Positions 15,686 to 24,000 of a stretch of 27,986 nt of DNA are shown piece after piece. Numbering within the stretch: the stretch's first letter is position 1; each line of letters opens with the position of its first letter. Where the stretch lies: assembly GCA_964558715.1 (NCBI GenBank), contig CAZLFD010000016.1, positions 1 through 27,986 of the forward strand, in the 5' to 3' direction. The notes below the pieces were generated by a model. It ran no database searches, had not been told where the DNA came from, and saw only the letters and a list, made by a program, of their open reading frames with translations. The stretch comes from JBGSOV01 sp964558715. GTDB lineage: Bacteria > Patescibacteriota > Gracilibacteria > CAIRYL01 > GCA-016699755. Made by a program: the position numbers and the translations under genes.

Positions 15686-16825
15686 ATGCAAAAACTTGTC
15701 TTTTTTCTTTCGCTTCTTATCATGGCGAATGCCTGTTCTGTGCAGCAGCCGAGTGCTGACAATACTCCAAAACCCACACCAAATCTGACCGAAGAGCAAA
15801 AAAAAGAGCTTCCAAAAGCTACGTTCGCGGGCGGATGTTTTTGGTGCGTCGAATCAGACTTTGAAAAGTTCGACGGTGTGATCGAAGCCGTTTCGGGATA
15901 TACCGGCGGCGACAGCGAAGACCCGAGCTATCGAGAAGTCGCATCTGGCGAGACCAAGCATCGTGAGGCGGTGCAAGTCACCTATAATCCTAATCTGATA
16001 TCGTACGAGCAGCTTTTGGAGATATTCTGGAAACATCATGACCCGACGGATGCGGGCGGTTCGTTTGTCGACCGCGGCTTGCATTATACTTCCGCCATTT
16101 ATTATCACGACGACGAGCAAAAAGAGTTGGCGGAACAATCCAAAGCCGACCTCGATGTCAGCGGTACTTTCGATGACCCAGTCGTCACCGCAATCGTGCC
16201 TGCAGGCCAGTTTTACGTTGCCGAAGAGTACCATCAAGATTACTACAAAAAGAACGCCCTTAAGTATGGCCTGTACCGTGCGGGCTCTGGGCGCGATGCT
16301 TTTGTCGAAAACACCTGGGGCGATAAAGCGAAAGAGCTCGATGCGCCTGGTCCGGAATTGGATGCATCTGCCGCTTCCGCGCAACCAGAATACACGCGTC
16401 CGTCAGAAGCCGAAATCAAAAGCATGCTTACCGATATGCAGTATAAAGTCACCCAAGAAGACGGTACCGAACGACCGTTTAGCAACGAATATAACGATAA
16501 CAAGCGTGATGGCATCTACGTAGATATCGTCTCGGGTGAACCGCTCTACAGTTCACTAGATAAATACGATAGTGGTACCGGTTGGCCCAGCTTTACCAAA
16601 CCGCTCGAACCAGAGAATATAGTCACGAAAGAAGACCGCAAACTGTTTAGCGTGCGCACCGAGGTTCGCAGTAAGTATGGCGATTCACACCTCGGGCATG
16701 TGTTTGAAGATGGGCCAGAACCGACCGGTCTGCGATATTGCATGAACAGTGCTGCCCTGCGCTTTGTTCCGAAAGAAGATTTAGAAACAGAAGGCTACGC
16801 AGAGTATATAGAGCTATTTGAGTGA
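15686..16825 (+). CDS. msrAB: Exported methionine sulfoxide reductase MsrA-MsrB fusion
   Basis: It reduces both stereoisomers of methionine sulfoxide in proteins. A signal sequence (1-16, LVFFLSLLIMANA) ends just before C17, so it may be a lipoprotein, although the lipobox is weak. MsrA (about 43-210) has GCFWCVE with catalytic C51 and C54, and the YHQDYYKKN segment. MsrB (about 245-365) has SGTGWPSF (296-303), GDSHLGHVFEDGPEPTGLRY (332-351) and catalytic C352 in RYCMNSAALRF. The MsrB half has no zinc CxxC pairs and no second cysteine, so it lacks a visible resolving residue of its own. The 379-aa length fits MsrAB without a thioredoxin-like domain. It acts outside the membrane and sits between leuC and leuD. 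Confidence 0.95.
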   Translation: MQKLVFFLSLLIMANACSVQQPSADNTPKPTPNLTEEQKKELPKATFAGGCFWCVESDFEKFDGVIEAVSGYTGGDSEDPSYREVASGETKHREAVQVTYNPNLISYEQLLEIFWKHHDPTDAGGSFVDRGLHYTSAIYYHDDEQKELAEQSKADLDVSGTFDDPVVTAIVPAGQFYVAEEYHQDYYKKNALKYGLYRAGSGRDAFVENTWGDKAKELDAPGPELDASAASAQPEYTRPSEAEIKSMLTDMQYKVTQEDGTERPFSNEYNDNKRDGIYVDIVSGEPLYSSLDKYDSGTGWPSFTKPLEPENIVTKEDRKLFSVRTEVRSKYGDSHLGHVFEDGPEPTGLRYCMNSAALRFVPKEDLETEGYAEYIELFE

Positions 16826-16855
16826 TTCGTTTTTCTGCACAGGTTTTGCTAGCCT

Positions 16856-17455
16856 ATGAGTAGATTTTCTTCACCTATGCCGTTTGAACCATTTACCAGT
16901 AAAGCTATTCGCATTCCGCGCAAAGACATCGATACCGATCTCATCATTCCAGCGAAGTACTTGAAAGTGACCGATAAAACAGGCTTAGCAGAAGGGTGTT
17001 TTGCGGAATTTAAAAAAGACCCTGATTTCGCCATGAATCGCTCAGAATTCCAAAATGCAGCAGTAGTCATTGCTGGGCCGAACTTTGGCTGTGGCAGTAG
17101 CCGCGAACACGCGCCGTGGGCGCTTACGCAAAGCGGTATCAAGGCCGTTATTGCTGCCGAGTTCGCCGATATCTTTAGAGGCAATGCCGAAAAGAACGGC
17201 TTGTTACCGATCGTCTTACAGGGTGATGTCGTTGAAAAAATGCTCAATGCCGAAGACGAATTCTTCGAGGTTACGGTCGATCTTCCGAACCAAACCGTAA
17301 CTGCACTGGATGAAACGCATCATTTTGAGATCAACGGCTTTGCCAAGATCCGCTTTATCGAGGGTTTGTCAGATACCGATTATCTCGCGAAGTTCACCGA
17401 TTCGATATCCGCTTTCGAAAAGCAACGCGAGCAGTTTCTTCCTCAGGTCAGCTAA
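16856..17455 (+). CDS. leuD: 3-isopropylmalate dehydratase, small subunit
   Basis: This is the swivelling partner of LeuC. The 199-aa length is typical. IPRKDIDTDLIIPAKYLK (20-37) and NFGCGSSREHAPWAL (76-90) are the diagnostic motifs, and the loop SSREHAPWAL that recognises the substrate is intact. The ATG at 16856 lies 30 nt after the msrAB stop with no Shine-Dalgarno; a second ATG at residue 8 is possible but would shorten the usual N terminus. The rsmG ATG follows 3 nt after its stop, so the two are almost certainly co-transcribed. Confidence 0.95.
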   Translation: MSRFSSPMPFEPFTSKAIRIPRKDIDTDLIIPAKYLKVTDKTGLAEGCFAEFKKDPDFAMNRSEFQNAAVVIAGPNFGCGSSREHAPWALTQSGIKAVIAAEFADIFRGNAEKNGLLPIVLQGDVVEKMLNAEDEFFEVTVDLPNQTVTALDETHHFEINGFAKIRFIEGLSDTDYLAKFTDSISAFEKQREQFLPQVS

Positions 17456-17458
17456 ACA

Positions 17459-18160
17459 ATGAAAAGCCTCATGGAGTTTTCGAGCGAACAGCAAGTTCTT
17501 TTCGAGAAAATCATCGAAGCATTTTTACGTGAAAACGCGGTTACCAATCTGTCTGCCATCCGTACGCCCGAAGGCGTGAGTGAGAAGCATATCCGCGACA
17601 GCCTGGCGGCTGAAATGTTTTTGACTGGTTTAGACGCAGATTCCAAAATTCTTGATATCGGTACAGGGGGTGGGTTTCCGCTGTTGCCTTTGGCGGCGGT
17701 TTTTCCTGAGTATCAGTTTTTTGGTTTGGATTCGGTTGGTAAAAAACTCGCGGCGATAGAGCGAATAACGCAAGCGACAAGAATTAAAAACGTCACTTTG
17801 CTCAATGGTCGGTTGGAAGAATTTGGGCGGAGACCGGAACATCGCGAGCAGTACGATATTGTGACTGCGCGGGCGGTAGCGCCGTTTTCAGTACTCGTCG
17901 AACTGGCGTCGCCATTCGCCAAAATCGGCGGAAACTTTCTTGCCTATCGCGGGCCAGATTCTGATGCGGATGATATTTTACTCGCCGCCAAGTTGAACCT
18001 AAAATTTGTTCAAAAAGTAGATTATTCATTGGCAGAAGGCGAGCAGCGGACGTTGTGGATTTTTGAAAAGACCGTTGCGCTTTCAAAAAAATTTCCGAGA
18101 GAAGTAGGGATACCAAAGAAAAAACCGCTTACGTTACATTTTTTTCAGAAGCAGAATTGA
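17459..18160 (+). CDS. rsmG: 16S rRNA m7G527 methyltransferase RsmG
   Basis: RsmG (GidB) methylates N7 of G527 in 16S rRNA, and its loss often gives low-level streptomycin resistance. The 233-aa protein has the Rossmann methyltransferase fold: NLSAIRTPEGVSEKHIRDSL (30-49), the SAM loop DIGTGGGFPLLPLA (66-79; commonly DIGSGAGFPG), GLDSVGKKLAAI (89-100) and TARAVAP near residue 138. The C-terminal basic FPREVGIPKKKPL segment is typical. It starts 3 nt after leuD, so it is in the same transcript. The C-terminal end is close to the usual length. Confidence 0.95.
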   Translation: MKSLMEFSSEQQVLFEKIIEAFLRENAVTNLSAIRTPEGVSEKHIRDSLAAEMFLTGLDADSKILDIGTGGGFPLLPLAAVFPEYQFFGLDSVGKKLAAIERITQATRIKNVTLLNGRLEEFGRRPEHREQYDIVTARAVAPFSVLVELASPFAKIGGNFLAYRGPDSDADDILLAAKLNLKFVQKVDYSLAEGEQRTLWIFEKTVALSKKFPREVGIPKKKPLTLHFFQKQN

Positions 18161-18177
18161 TTTGTAACCCCCTTCAC

Positions 18178-18200
18178 TTCCCCCTTACACTAAGGAGGAA
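18178..18200. repeat. Hairpin between rsmG and rlmE
   Basis: TTCCCCCTTA (18178-18187) pairs with TAAGGAGGAA (18191-18200), with one mismatch and a CAC loop. Its left flank resembles the intergenic repeat at 13609-13697. The AAGGAGGAA of the right arm looks like a Shine-Dalgarno but ends about 15 nt before the rlmE ATG, too far to act as a normal one. Confidence 0.45.
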
Positions 18201-18215
18201 AGCTATTTATTCTTC

Positions 18216-18803
18216 ATGCCCAAAGCCTTTAATCCGCAGGATAAGTTTTTCCGTAAAGCCCAAGCCCAGGGGATGCGTGCGCGTAGTGCATTTAAGCTAG
18301 ATGATATTCTCCGGCGCTTTCCGAGCTTTTTGCCAAAAAATGCACACGTGCTCGATCTGGGTTGCGCGCCGGGAAGCTTTTTACAAGTCATCCTCAATTA
18401 TCAGCCAAAGCTGCTAGTAGGTGTCGATTTGCAAGAGATCGAACCGATTACTGGTGTACAGTTTCGCCAAGGCGATATTTTTTCTGATGAGATGGGTGCC
18501 TGGCTGAGTGATTTTGGTATGTTTGATGTGATCACCAGTGACATGGCACCAAAAACGACCGGCGTGCCCGATAACGACCAGTTCCACAGTGTCGAGCTGT
18601 GCGAGCGCGTAATCGATCTGTCTGCTTCTATTCTTAAGCCAAAAGGCAATCTGCTGCTTAAGATTTTTACCGGTGCCGACTTCGATCCGTTTTGGGCGCA
18701 ATTCAGATCATCGTTTGCACGCGCGAAAACGTTTAAACCCGAAGCCAGCCGCGACCGCAGCCGCGAAACGTTTTTGGTGGGGGAGGGGTTTAGGCCAGCT
18801 TAA
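18216..18803 (+). CDS. rlmE: 23S rRNA 2'-O-methyltransferase RlmE (FtsJ)
   Basis: RlmE methylates the ribose of U2552 in the 23S rRNA A-loop late in 50S assembly. The 195-aa protein shows the catalytic K-D-K-E tetrad: K27 (SAFKL), D109 (SDMAP), K149 (LLKIF) and E184 (SRETFLV). The SAM loop is VLDLGCAPGSF (45-55). The N terminus (QGMRARSAFKL) and C terminus (KPEASRDRSRETFLV) match the family. The start at 18216 gives a normal length. It follows rsmG by 55 nt, so two rRNA methyltransferases sit together. Confidence 0.95.
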   Translation: MPKAFNPQDKFFRKAQAQGMRARSAFKLDDILRRFPSFLPKNAHVLDLGCAPGSFLQVILNYQPKLLVGVDLQEIEPITGVQFRQGDIFSDEMGAWLSDFGMFDVITSDMAPKTTGVPDNDQFHSVELCERVIDLSASILKPKGNLLLKIFTGADFDPFWAQFRSSFARAKTFKPEASRDRSRETFLVGEGFRPA

Positions 18804-18918
18804 TAGCTGGCAATTACAAATGAAAAATTACAAATGACGAATGCAATTTCTCTCCACGGGGAGTTGGATGGGGTTTGTTTGAAGCGAATTCGACACCTCC
18901 TAGACTTTCCTAGATCCT

Positions 18919-18975
18919 TTCGGCAAGCTCCCCTCGACCATGCTCGGGGCAGGCAGGGTCTGCGACAGGGGAGAG
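18919..18975. repeat. GC-rich dispersed element
   Basis: CTCCCCT (18928-18934) and AGGGGAG (18967-18973) are inverted arms around GACCATGCTCGGGGCAGGCA, and the left edge TTCGGCAAGCTC matches the element at 3856-3890. It occupies the 259-nt gap between rlmE and ung, where I see no gene or promoter. Confidence 0.45.
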
Positions 18976-19062
18976 GCCACGCATAATCGCGCCAAGTGTT
19001 GATTGCGAATTGCCGATACCTTTCCTTCTATGTCAAAATCGAATACGCATAACTGAAAGAAC

Positions 19063-19755
19063 ATGACTACCGCACCCGTTGCACCAAAAATAGAAGCAAG
19101 TTGGAAAGCCGTTTTAGCAGACGAATTCCAAAAGCCGTATTTTGCAGAGCTGAAGCAATTTCTTGTTGAGCAGATTACTGCTCAAAAAAAGGTCTATCCG
19201 CCACCCGAGCAGATTTTTTATGCCTTCGAGAAATGCCCGTTCGACCAGGTAAAAGTCGTGATACTCGGGCAAGACCCATACCATGGCGCAAACCAGGCAC
19301 ACGGGCTCTGTTTTTCGGTCAACAAAGGCATCCGCGTTCCGCCGTCGCTGCAAAATATCTACAAAGAACTGCACAGCGATCTCGGCCTATCTCTACCAAC
19401 TCACGGCAATCTCGAAACATGGACGCAGCAAGGTGTACTACTGCTAAACGCGGTACTCAGTGTGCAAGCGGGCAGCCCGGCTTCGCACGCGGGCAAAGGC
19501 TGGGAGCAGTTTACAGACCAGGTGATCAAAGAACTCTCTGACCGGCGCGAGGGAATCATCTTCCTCCTCTGGGGCAGATACGCGCAGCAAAAAGGCAAGA
19601 TCATCGACACTAGCAAACACCATGCGCTGACGGCGGCTCACCCGTCGCCGTTTTCGGCACACAATGGCTTTCTTGGGTGTAAGCACTTTTCGCAGGCGAA
19701 TGATATTCTTGAATCACAAGGAAAAAAGCCGATTGACTGGCAGATTACGAAATGA
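19063..19755 (+). CDS. ung: Uracil-DNA glycosylase, family 1
   Basis: Ung removes uracil from DNA and starts base-excision repair. The 230-aa protein carries the family 1 water-activating motif GQDPYHG (69-75, with catalytic D71), the LLLNAVLSVQAG segment (126-137), FLLWGRYAQQK near 167-177 and the minor-groove loop HPSPFSAHNGF (193-203; usually HPSPLS) with H193. Length and start are typical; the ATG at 19063 follows GAAAGAAC. Its last residues, KKPIDWQITK, are echoed in a second partial copy 480 bp downstream. Confidence 0.97.
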   Translation: MTTAPVAPKIEASWKAVLADEFQKPYFAELKQFLVEQITAQKKVYPPPEQIFYAFEKCPFDQVKVVILGQDPYHGANQAHGLCFSVNKGIRVPPSLQNIYKELHSDLGLSLPTHGNLETWTQQGVLLLNAVLSVQAGSPASHAGKGWEQFTDQVIKELSDRREGIIFLLWGRYAQQKGKIIDTSKHHALTAAHPSPFSAHNGFLGCKHFSQANDILESQGKKPIDWQITK

Positions 19756-19765
19756 GAAAATGATG

Positions 19766-19795
19766 TTGACTTTGTAGTAATGATTGTTTTAATAT
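19766..19795 (+). promoter_or_regulatory. Candidate promoter of the 76-aa gene
   Basis: TTGACT (19766-19771, 5 of 6) and TAATAT (19790-19795, 4 of 6) are 18 bp apart, starting transcription near 19802 and leaving a leader of about 16 nt before the ATG at 19818. Confidence 0.45.
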
Positions 19796-19817
19796 TCTCT
19801 CCTTTTTTATCTTCAAA

Positions 19818-20048
19818 ATGGCTAATATTAATCAACATAAGTCGGGCGAACCAAAAATCTCTGATAGAGTTGACCCACATGGTCAGCAAATTGTCAATCA
19901 ACTCGAAGATTGTGTTGCTTTACCTGAAACACCAGAAGAATCGACACGACGAATCCTTGCACTGATATGCGATGCCGAAGCTCGCGGAGTTACTTTAATT
20001 TTGGATGAAAGTGGTAGTGTTATGGGTGAGGCGAAGAAATTACAGTAA
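19818..20048 (+). CDS. Small hypothetical protein, 76 aa
   Basis: This protein is not recognised. It is soluble and acidic, with a polar start (MANINQHKSGEPKISD), a helical centre (PEESTRRILALICDAEARGV, about 39-58) and a short beta-like end (VTLILDESGSVMG). The promoter just upstream and the sensible composition favour this frame over the overlapping one at 19780-19965. It lies between ung and a second, partial copy of the ung 3' end, so it may have arrived with a rearrangement. Confidence 0.5.
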   Translation: MANINQHKSGEPKISDRVDPHGQQIVNQLEDCVALPETPEESTRRILALICDAEARGVTLILDESGSVMGEAKKLQ

Positions 20049-20204
20049 CCCTATCTCCGGAGTGGGTGTGACGGTAAAACACCCGGTTCGTAGTGTTTGG
20101 TAGGGAGTGCAATAGAAGCAAAAGTCATAGTATGTGGTTCAGTCTTTCTTTAACCCGAAACGCCTTGAAACGGTTGTCCTGAGTGCTCGGTAACACCCAT
20201 TTCG

Positions 20205-20252
20205 GTTTTCGAACAAGACAAAGAGCCGATTGACTGGCAGATCACGGCATAA
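20205..20252 (+). pseudogene. Remnant of a second ung 3' end
   Basis: This stretch reads VFEQDKEPIDWQITA and then a stop, closely matching the last 16 residues of the intact Ung (ILESQGKKPIDWQITK and stop). Eighteen bases are identical (19728-19745 and 20225-20242), while other codons differ (for example ATT to ATC), so it is a diverged copy and not a fresh duplication. No further ung similarity is visible upstream (20049-20204), which holds only a GGGTGT/ACACCC hairpin at 20064-20084. Confidence 0.7.
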
Positions 20253-20289
20253 GTACTTGACAAGTATGCCGATTAAAGATTAAAAATAT

Positions 20290-20489
20290 GACTCTATTTC
20301 CACAGCCATGCATCGTGCTTGGATTGACGCGCAACGAAGCGGTGGGGCGACTGGTCGGGAGAGGAAATCTTCGCTTTTCTGAGCAATACCCGCGATAAGT
20401 AGACCGAAAAGCCCCAGCTTTGTTTTGCGTTGATCGATTTGCCTCAGGGGTACATCAATGATCCGCAAAAAGTACGACCAGGAAAATAG
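20290..20489 (+). pseudogene. Possible decayed small gene
   Basis: Two plus-strand frames read like protein when joined: HRAWIDAQRSGGATGRE (20311-20361), then, after a frameshift near 20360, EIFAFLSNTRDK, a TAG at 20400-20402, and TEKPQLCFALIDLPQGYIND to a stop at 20489. One frameshift and one in-frame stop would make it a dead gene. I do not recognise the family. The opposite-strand frame at 20280-20468 is an alternative but less protein-like. The ung remnant ends 37 nt upstream. Confidence 0.3.
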
Positions 20490-20515
20490 TTTCAGAATGA
20501 TATTTTTATATTTCT

Positions 20516-20941
20516 ATGGCTCAATTGTATACACTTCATGGGGATCGTGCCCCTTCGGATGCATCCGATACGGATTGTTCCCTAGATACTGAGCACGCGG
20601 CTGAAGCCGTCATCCAAAAGGTCACTTACAGAATCATGCAAGGTTCAGAATTAAATGAGCTTCAAGAACAATTACAGGTAATTCTGCGGAGAGAAAACTT
20701 TCTCAGTGATGATGCTGTTTTGCACTGGGCGAACAGCGTTCGTCAGCAACTCACAGGTATCCCAGACCTACACCTGCTCGCTCCTCATTTTAATATGGAT
20801 GGTTGGTCGGTCAGAGATGCGATAACAGCTATCCGCGGGGATTTACGCAACTTTCAGGATAACCCGGCCGTTTTTGCTACCCTTGTATTCATCGCTAGCG
20901 GCAGGGAGTCGTGGCCGGATGACCCCGTAATCTGCGTTTAA
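20516..20941 (+). CDS. Hypothetical protein, 141 aa
   Basis: This protein is not recognised. It is soluble and acidic, with a disordered-looking start (GDRAPSDASDTDCSLD, about 9-24) followed by probable helices (about 28-60 and 65-82), then a mixed segment ending in VFIASGRESWPDDPVICV. No signal peptide or membrane helix is present. An AT-rich TATATT at 20507-20512 lies just before the ATG, so a leaderless or very short transcript is possible, although no matching -35 was found. A strong stem-loop 20 nt after the stop ends the transcript. Confidence 0.6.
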   Translation: MAQLYTLHGDRAPSDASDTDCSLDTEHAAEAVIQKVTYRIMQGSELNELQEQLQVILRRENFLSDDAVLHWANSVRQQLTGIPDLHLLAPHFNMDGWSVRDAITAIRGDLRNFQDNPAVFATLVFIASGRESWPDDPVICV

Positions 20942-20960
20942 TAGAAGAATAAAGTTATTG

Positions 20961-20994
20961 CAACAACCGCCCCGAAGGCTCGGGGCGGTTGTTG
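20961..20994. terminator. Bidirectional intrinsic-type terminator
   Basis: A perfect 15-bp stem (CAACAACCGCCCCGA, 20961-20975, with its complement at 20980-20994) carries an AGGC loop. It lies between the convergent ends of the 141-aa gene and the giant repeat gene. The flank on the minus side (CAATAACTTTATTC) is moderately T-rich and the plus side (CTGTTC) less so, so it may serve the giant gene best. Confidence 0.75.
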
Positions 20995-21018
20995 CTGTTC
21001 AGCGAGCATGTATCGCTG

Positions 21019-24000
21019 TTACTCTTTCTTCATTCGGTATCTGCCGGCGACGAAGAGGAAGAACATGCCGGAGAGCAAAGCGAGGGCGTAGGTGCCTGGG
21101 CCAGAGCTAATGAGCACTTCGGGTCGAGGCATTGGGGTGATCACCACTTCGGCGAAGGCGAACAGATCTGACAGGTCGGCATTTTCTGCCGTAATCGTTA
21201 CTGTATTGCGCACTCTGGTATTGCCCGGAACCGTGTTTTTGACCTTGGTCTTAAGCTTGATGATCCAGATATCGCCGGCGCGCAACACGCGTTTACCGAA
21301 GATAAGCTGCTCGTCGGCGCGGTTGATATCGCGCAGGTCATTCGCTTTTACCAGGTCGAGGAAGGCGAAGGGGAAGTTATCTGTGATCGTCAGGTTTTCG
21401 TAGTCGAACTCGCTACGGTTGTGCGCGACGATGGTGAAGGTGACTTCATCCCCCGGCTTAGCTTCTGGCTTATCTACCACTTTGCGCAGGTCAAGTTTGT
21501 TCTCATCTGAGAATTGGACTACTGCCGGGTCTTGCTGGCCGATACCGCGGATGGTCGTGCCGCGAGAGCGCAGGCCGATCGAGAGGGTTGGTTTGACGGC
21601 GTCGGCGGCGATGATCTCAGCAATGTTCTCACCACTAGCGATTTCGCCGGTACTCTTTTGCTGAACGAGTGTTGCGGTGTAGCTGATAGTCTCTGCTTCT
21701 GATCGGCGCAGCGATTCTAAGCTGAAGACCTGGCGTTTACCATCCCATTCGGCGCCTTCTACGCCTTTTACTGCGGCGCGGATCAACGATTGGCTGGTGA
21801 AGATATCTTCGATTTCGACATCCTTTCCATCGACACTACCTTCATTGCGGACGATAATGCGGTATTCGACATCTTGGGTCTTTTTGCTGCCAATAAGAGC
21901 GGCAAGGTCGAGGGTATTGGCATCTTGCCATTTACCGTCTTTATCTTTGGCTTCTTTGGCGATGTAGAGGTTGACCGAGTCAGACACCGTGCGGCGTCCG
22001 CCTCCACCTCCACCTCCACCTCCACCTCCACCTCCACCTCCACCTCCACCTCCTCCTCCACCTCCACCGGATGGGCCGACGATAAATACTTCGGCATCGT
22101 CACTCAAATCGGTTTCTACGATCGTTGCGGTGTTGAGGAACTGCGAGCTTTGGTTAAACGGAATTTCTTCGTTATTCGCTTTGTAGCGGTAGCTGAGCGT
22201 AACTTTAGCACCCGGATCCAGTTCGGTTATGGTAACTGGGCCAAGGCCGATGCTGCCAGCGGTCGTGCCAGAACCTGCGGGAGAGAAGGTCACCGAGAAG
22301 TTGTTGTTATCAAAGCTTAGAGTGCCGCCATTGTTGCCTGGCTGCTGAATATCTTCGACCTGAAAGGTCTTGGCAGTCGGGCTGATGTTTGTGACCACAA
22401 CGGTATACGTGGCGTACTGTCCGGTCACTAGGCTGCTTGGCGTTACGTCTTTGGTAATCGTTAAGCCACCACCGTTGACCGGAGTAATGGCCGAATCTTT
22501 GTTGTTATCGAGGTTGATATCTTCCTGCAACTGGGTGATTTCGACCGTGTTTTGGATATCAGTCGTGACGTCATCGAGCACGATCGTGGTGTAGGTAAAC
22601 GATTGTGCCGGTGCGCCTGGTGCTAATGGCCCCACTTCACAGACGAGCTGCGCTCCGCCGAGGATATCACAGAATGCCGGAATGATCGGATTGCCATCGG
22701 TATCTTCTTTGATCTTCAATTTCGTTTCGTCGAAGTCGTCAGTGACAATGTTTCCGGTAGACGTAAATTCACCCTGATTGAAGTAGGTGATGGTGTAGAC
22801 GAGCTCCATTTCTGGCGTTACTAGATTTGGTAATGCGGTCTTTTCGATCACATTATCTACAATCACTTTCCCCACGGTTACGGTGACGAGATTGCCAAAG
22901 ACATTCTCCATTTCAAGATCACCATCGAACGGCCAGGTATCTTCTGGATTCACCGTTACTTCGAAGGTACGCGTAACGTTGTCTCCTGCTGGAACATCGG
23001 TTGCCGGCCATATGACCACGTTGTTTGCGGTGTCGAGTGTGCCGCCATCCGAAATGTTGCCGATGGTTGCATATTGGAGGATATCCGTAACATTATCGCT
23101 AATGACATAGTCTTCAAACGCACTGGCTCCGCCGGTCTCTGTTACGCTGAGCGTGTAGACGAGGTCGTCTCCTGCTTCGGCTTTGATGCTCGTGCCTTCT
23201 TCTTCACTTCTGGTATTGAGTACTGATTTTGCCAACGCTACTTCTGCCGGTGTGAGTTCGGTAGTATCACCGAAGATATTCGTGATGGTGAAGTCGCCAT
23301 TTTCTGGTAACGGACTTTTGATCTGTACCTGGAAGGTCTGCTCGACGGTGTCTCCTGCCGGAATCGTAACTGCCGGCCAGCTGACGACATTGGTCGTGGT
23401 ATTGAGCGTGCCACCGTTGAGGTCGAGCACATTGGCGTACTCGAGTACATCGGTGATATCGTCGGTAAAGACAAAGCCAGAACGGTTGGCGGTGCCATTA
23501 TTGGTTACGCTATTGATATATGTCACGACATCGTTCGCGCGTACCGGACCGTTTTTGAAGCGTGGCCCATTATTGATCTGCACAAATTTTTCTTTCGTCA
23601 GGTCTGGCACTTCGATATGTGTCGTATCGCCAAAGACATTGGTGAGTGTGAAGTCGCCATCCACGCTATCGATATTGTTGAAGATCTCAATCGTAAAGGT
23701 GACTTCTACCGTAGTGAAGGCCGGAATATCTTGCGCTGGCCAGTTGAGTGTGTTCCCTGTTTTCGTAGCGCCGCCGAGGTCCGTGATCGTTGCATATTCG
23801 AGCGTATCGGTGACATCATCGGTAAAGACAAAGTTGTTTTCTGCTTCGTCACCAGTGGTGTAGCTGAGGGTGTAGATTAGCTCGTCACCTTCGATCGCCT
23901 GCACGAGTGTGCCGCTTTCGCCAGTTCGGGCATTGGTCACTTTCTTGGCTTTTTTGCTGGCATTGTCCGGACTGACCCAGACTTCGATCCAGTCGTCATT

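Noticed and set aside
17459..18160. Recoded UGA (glycine) as in Gracilibacteria
   Set aside because: rsmG, leuC, msrAB, ung and the photolyase gene all end at UGA at their normal family length, so UGA is a stop here.
18193..18200. AAGGAGGAA as the Shine-Dalgarno of rlmE
   Set aside because: It ends about 15 nt from the ATG, too far, and it is one arm of a hairpin.
20280..20468. 62-codon minus-strand frame
   Set aside because: The plus strand of the same stretch reads more like protein (as a broken gene), and this frame has no promoter or start context.
21790..22320. 176-codon plus-strand frame containing a Ser-Thr repeat
   Set aside because: It is antisense to the DUF11 gene and its repeat is just the complement of the polyglycine tract.
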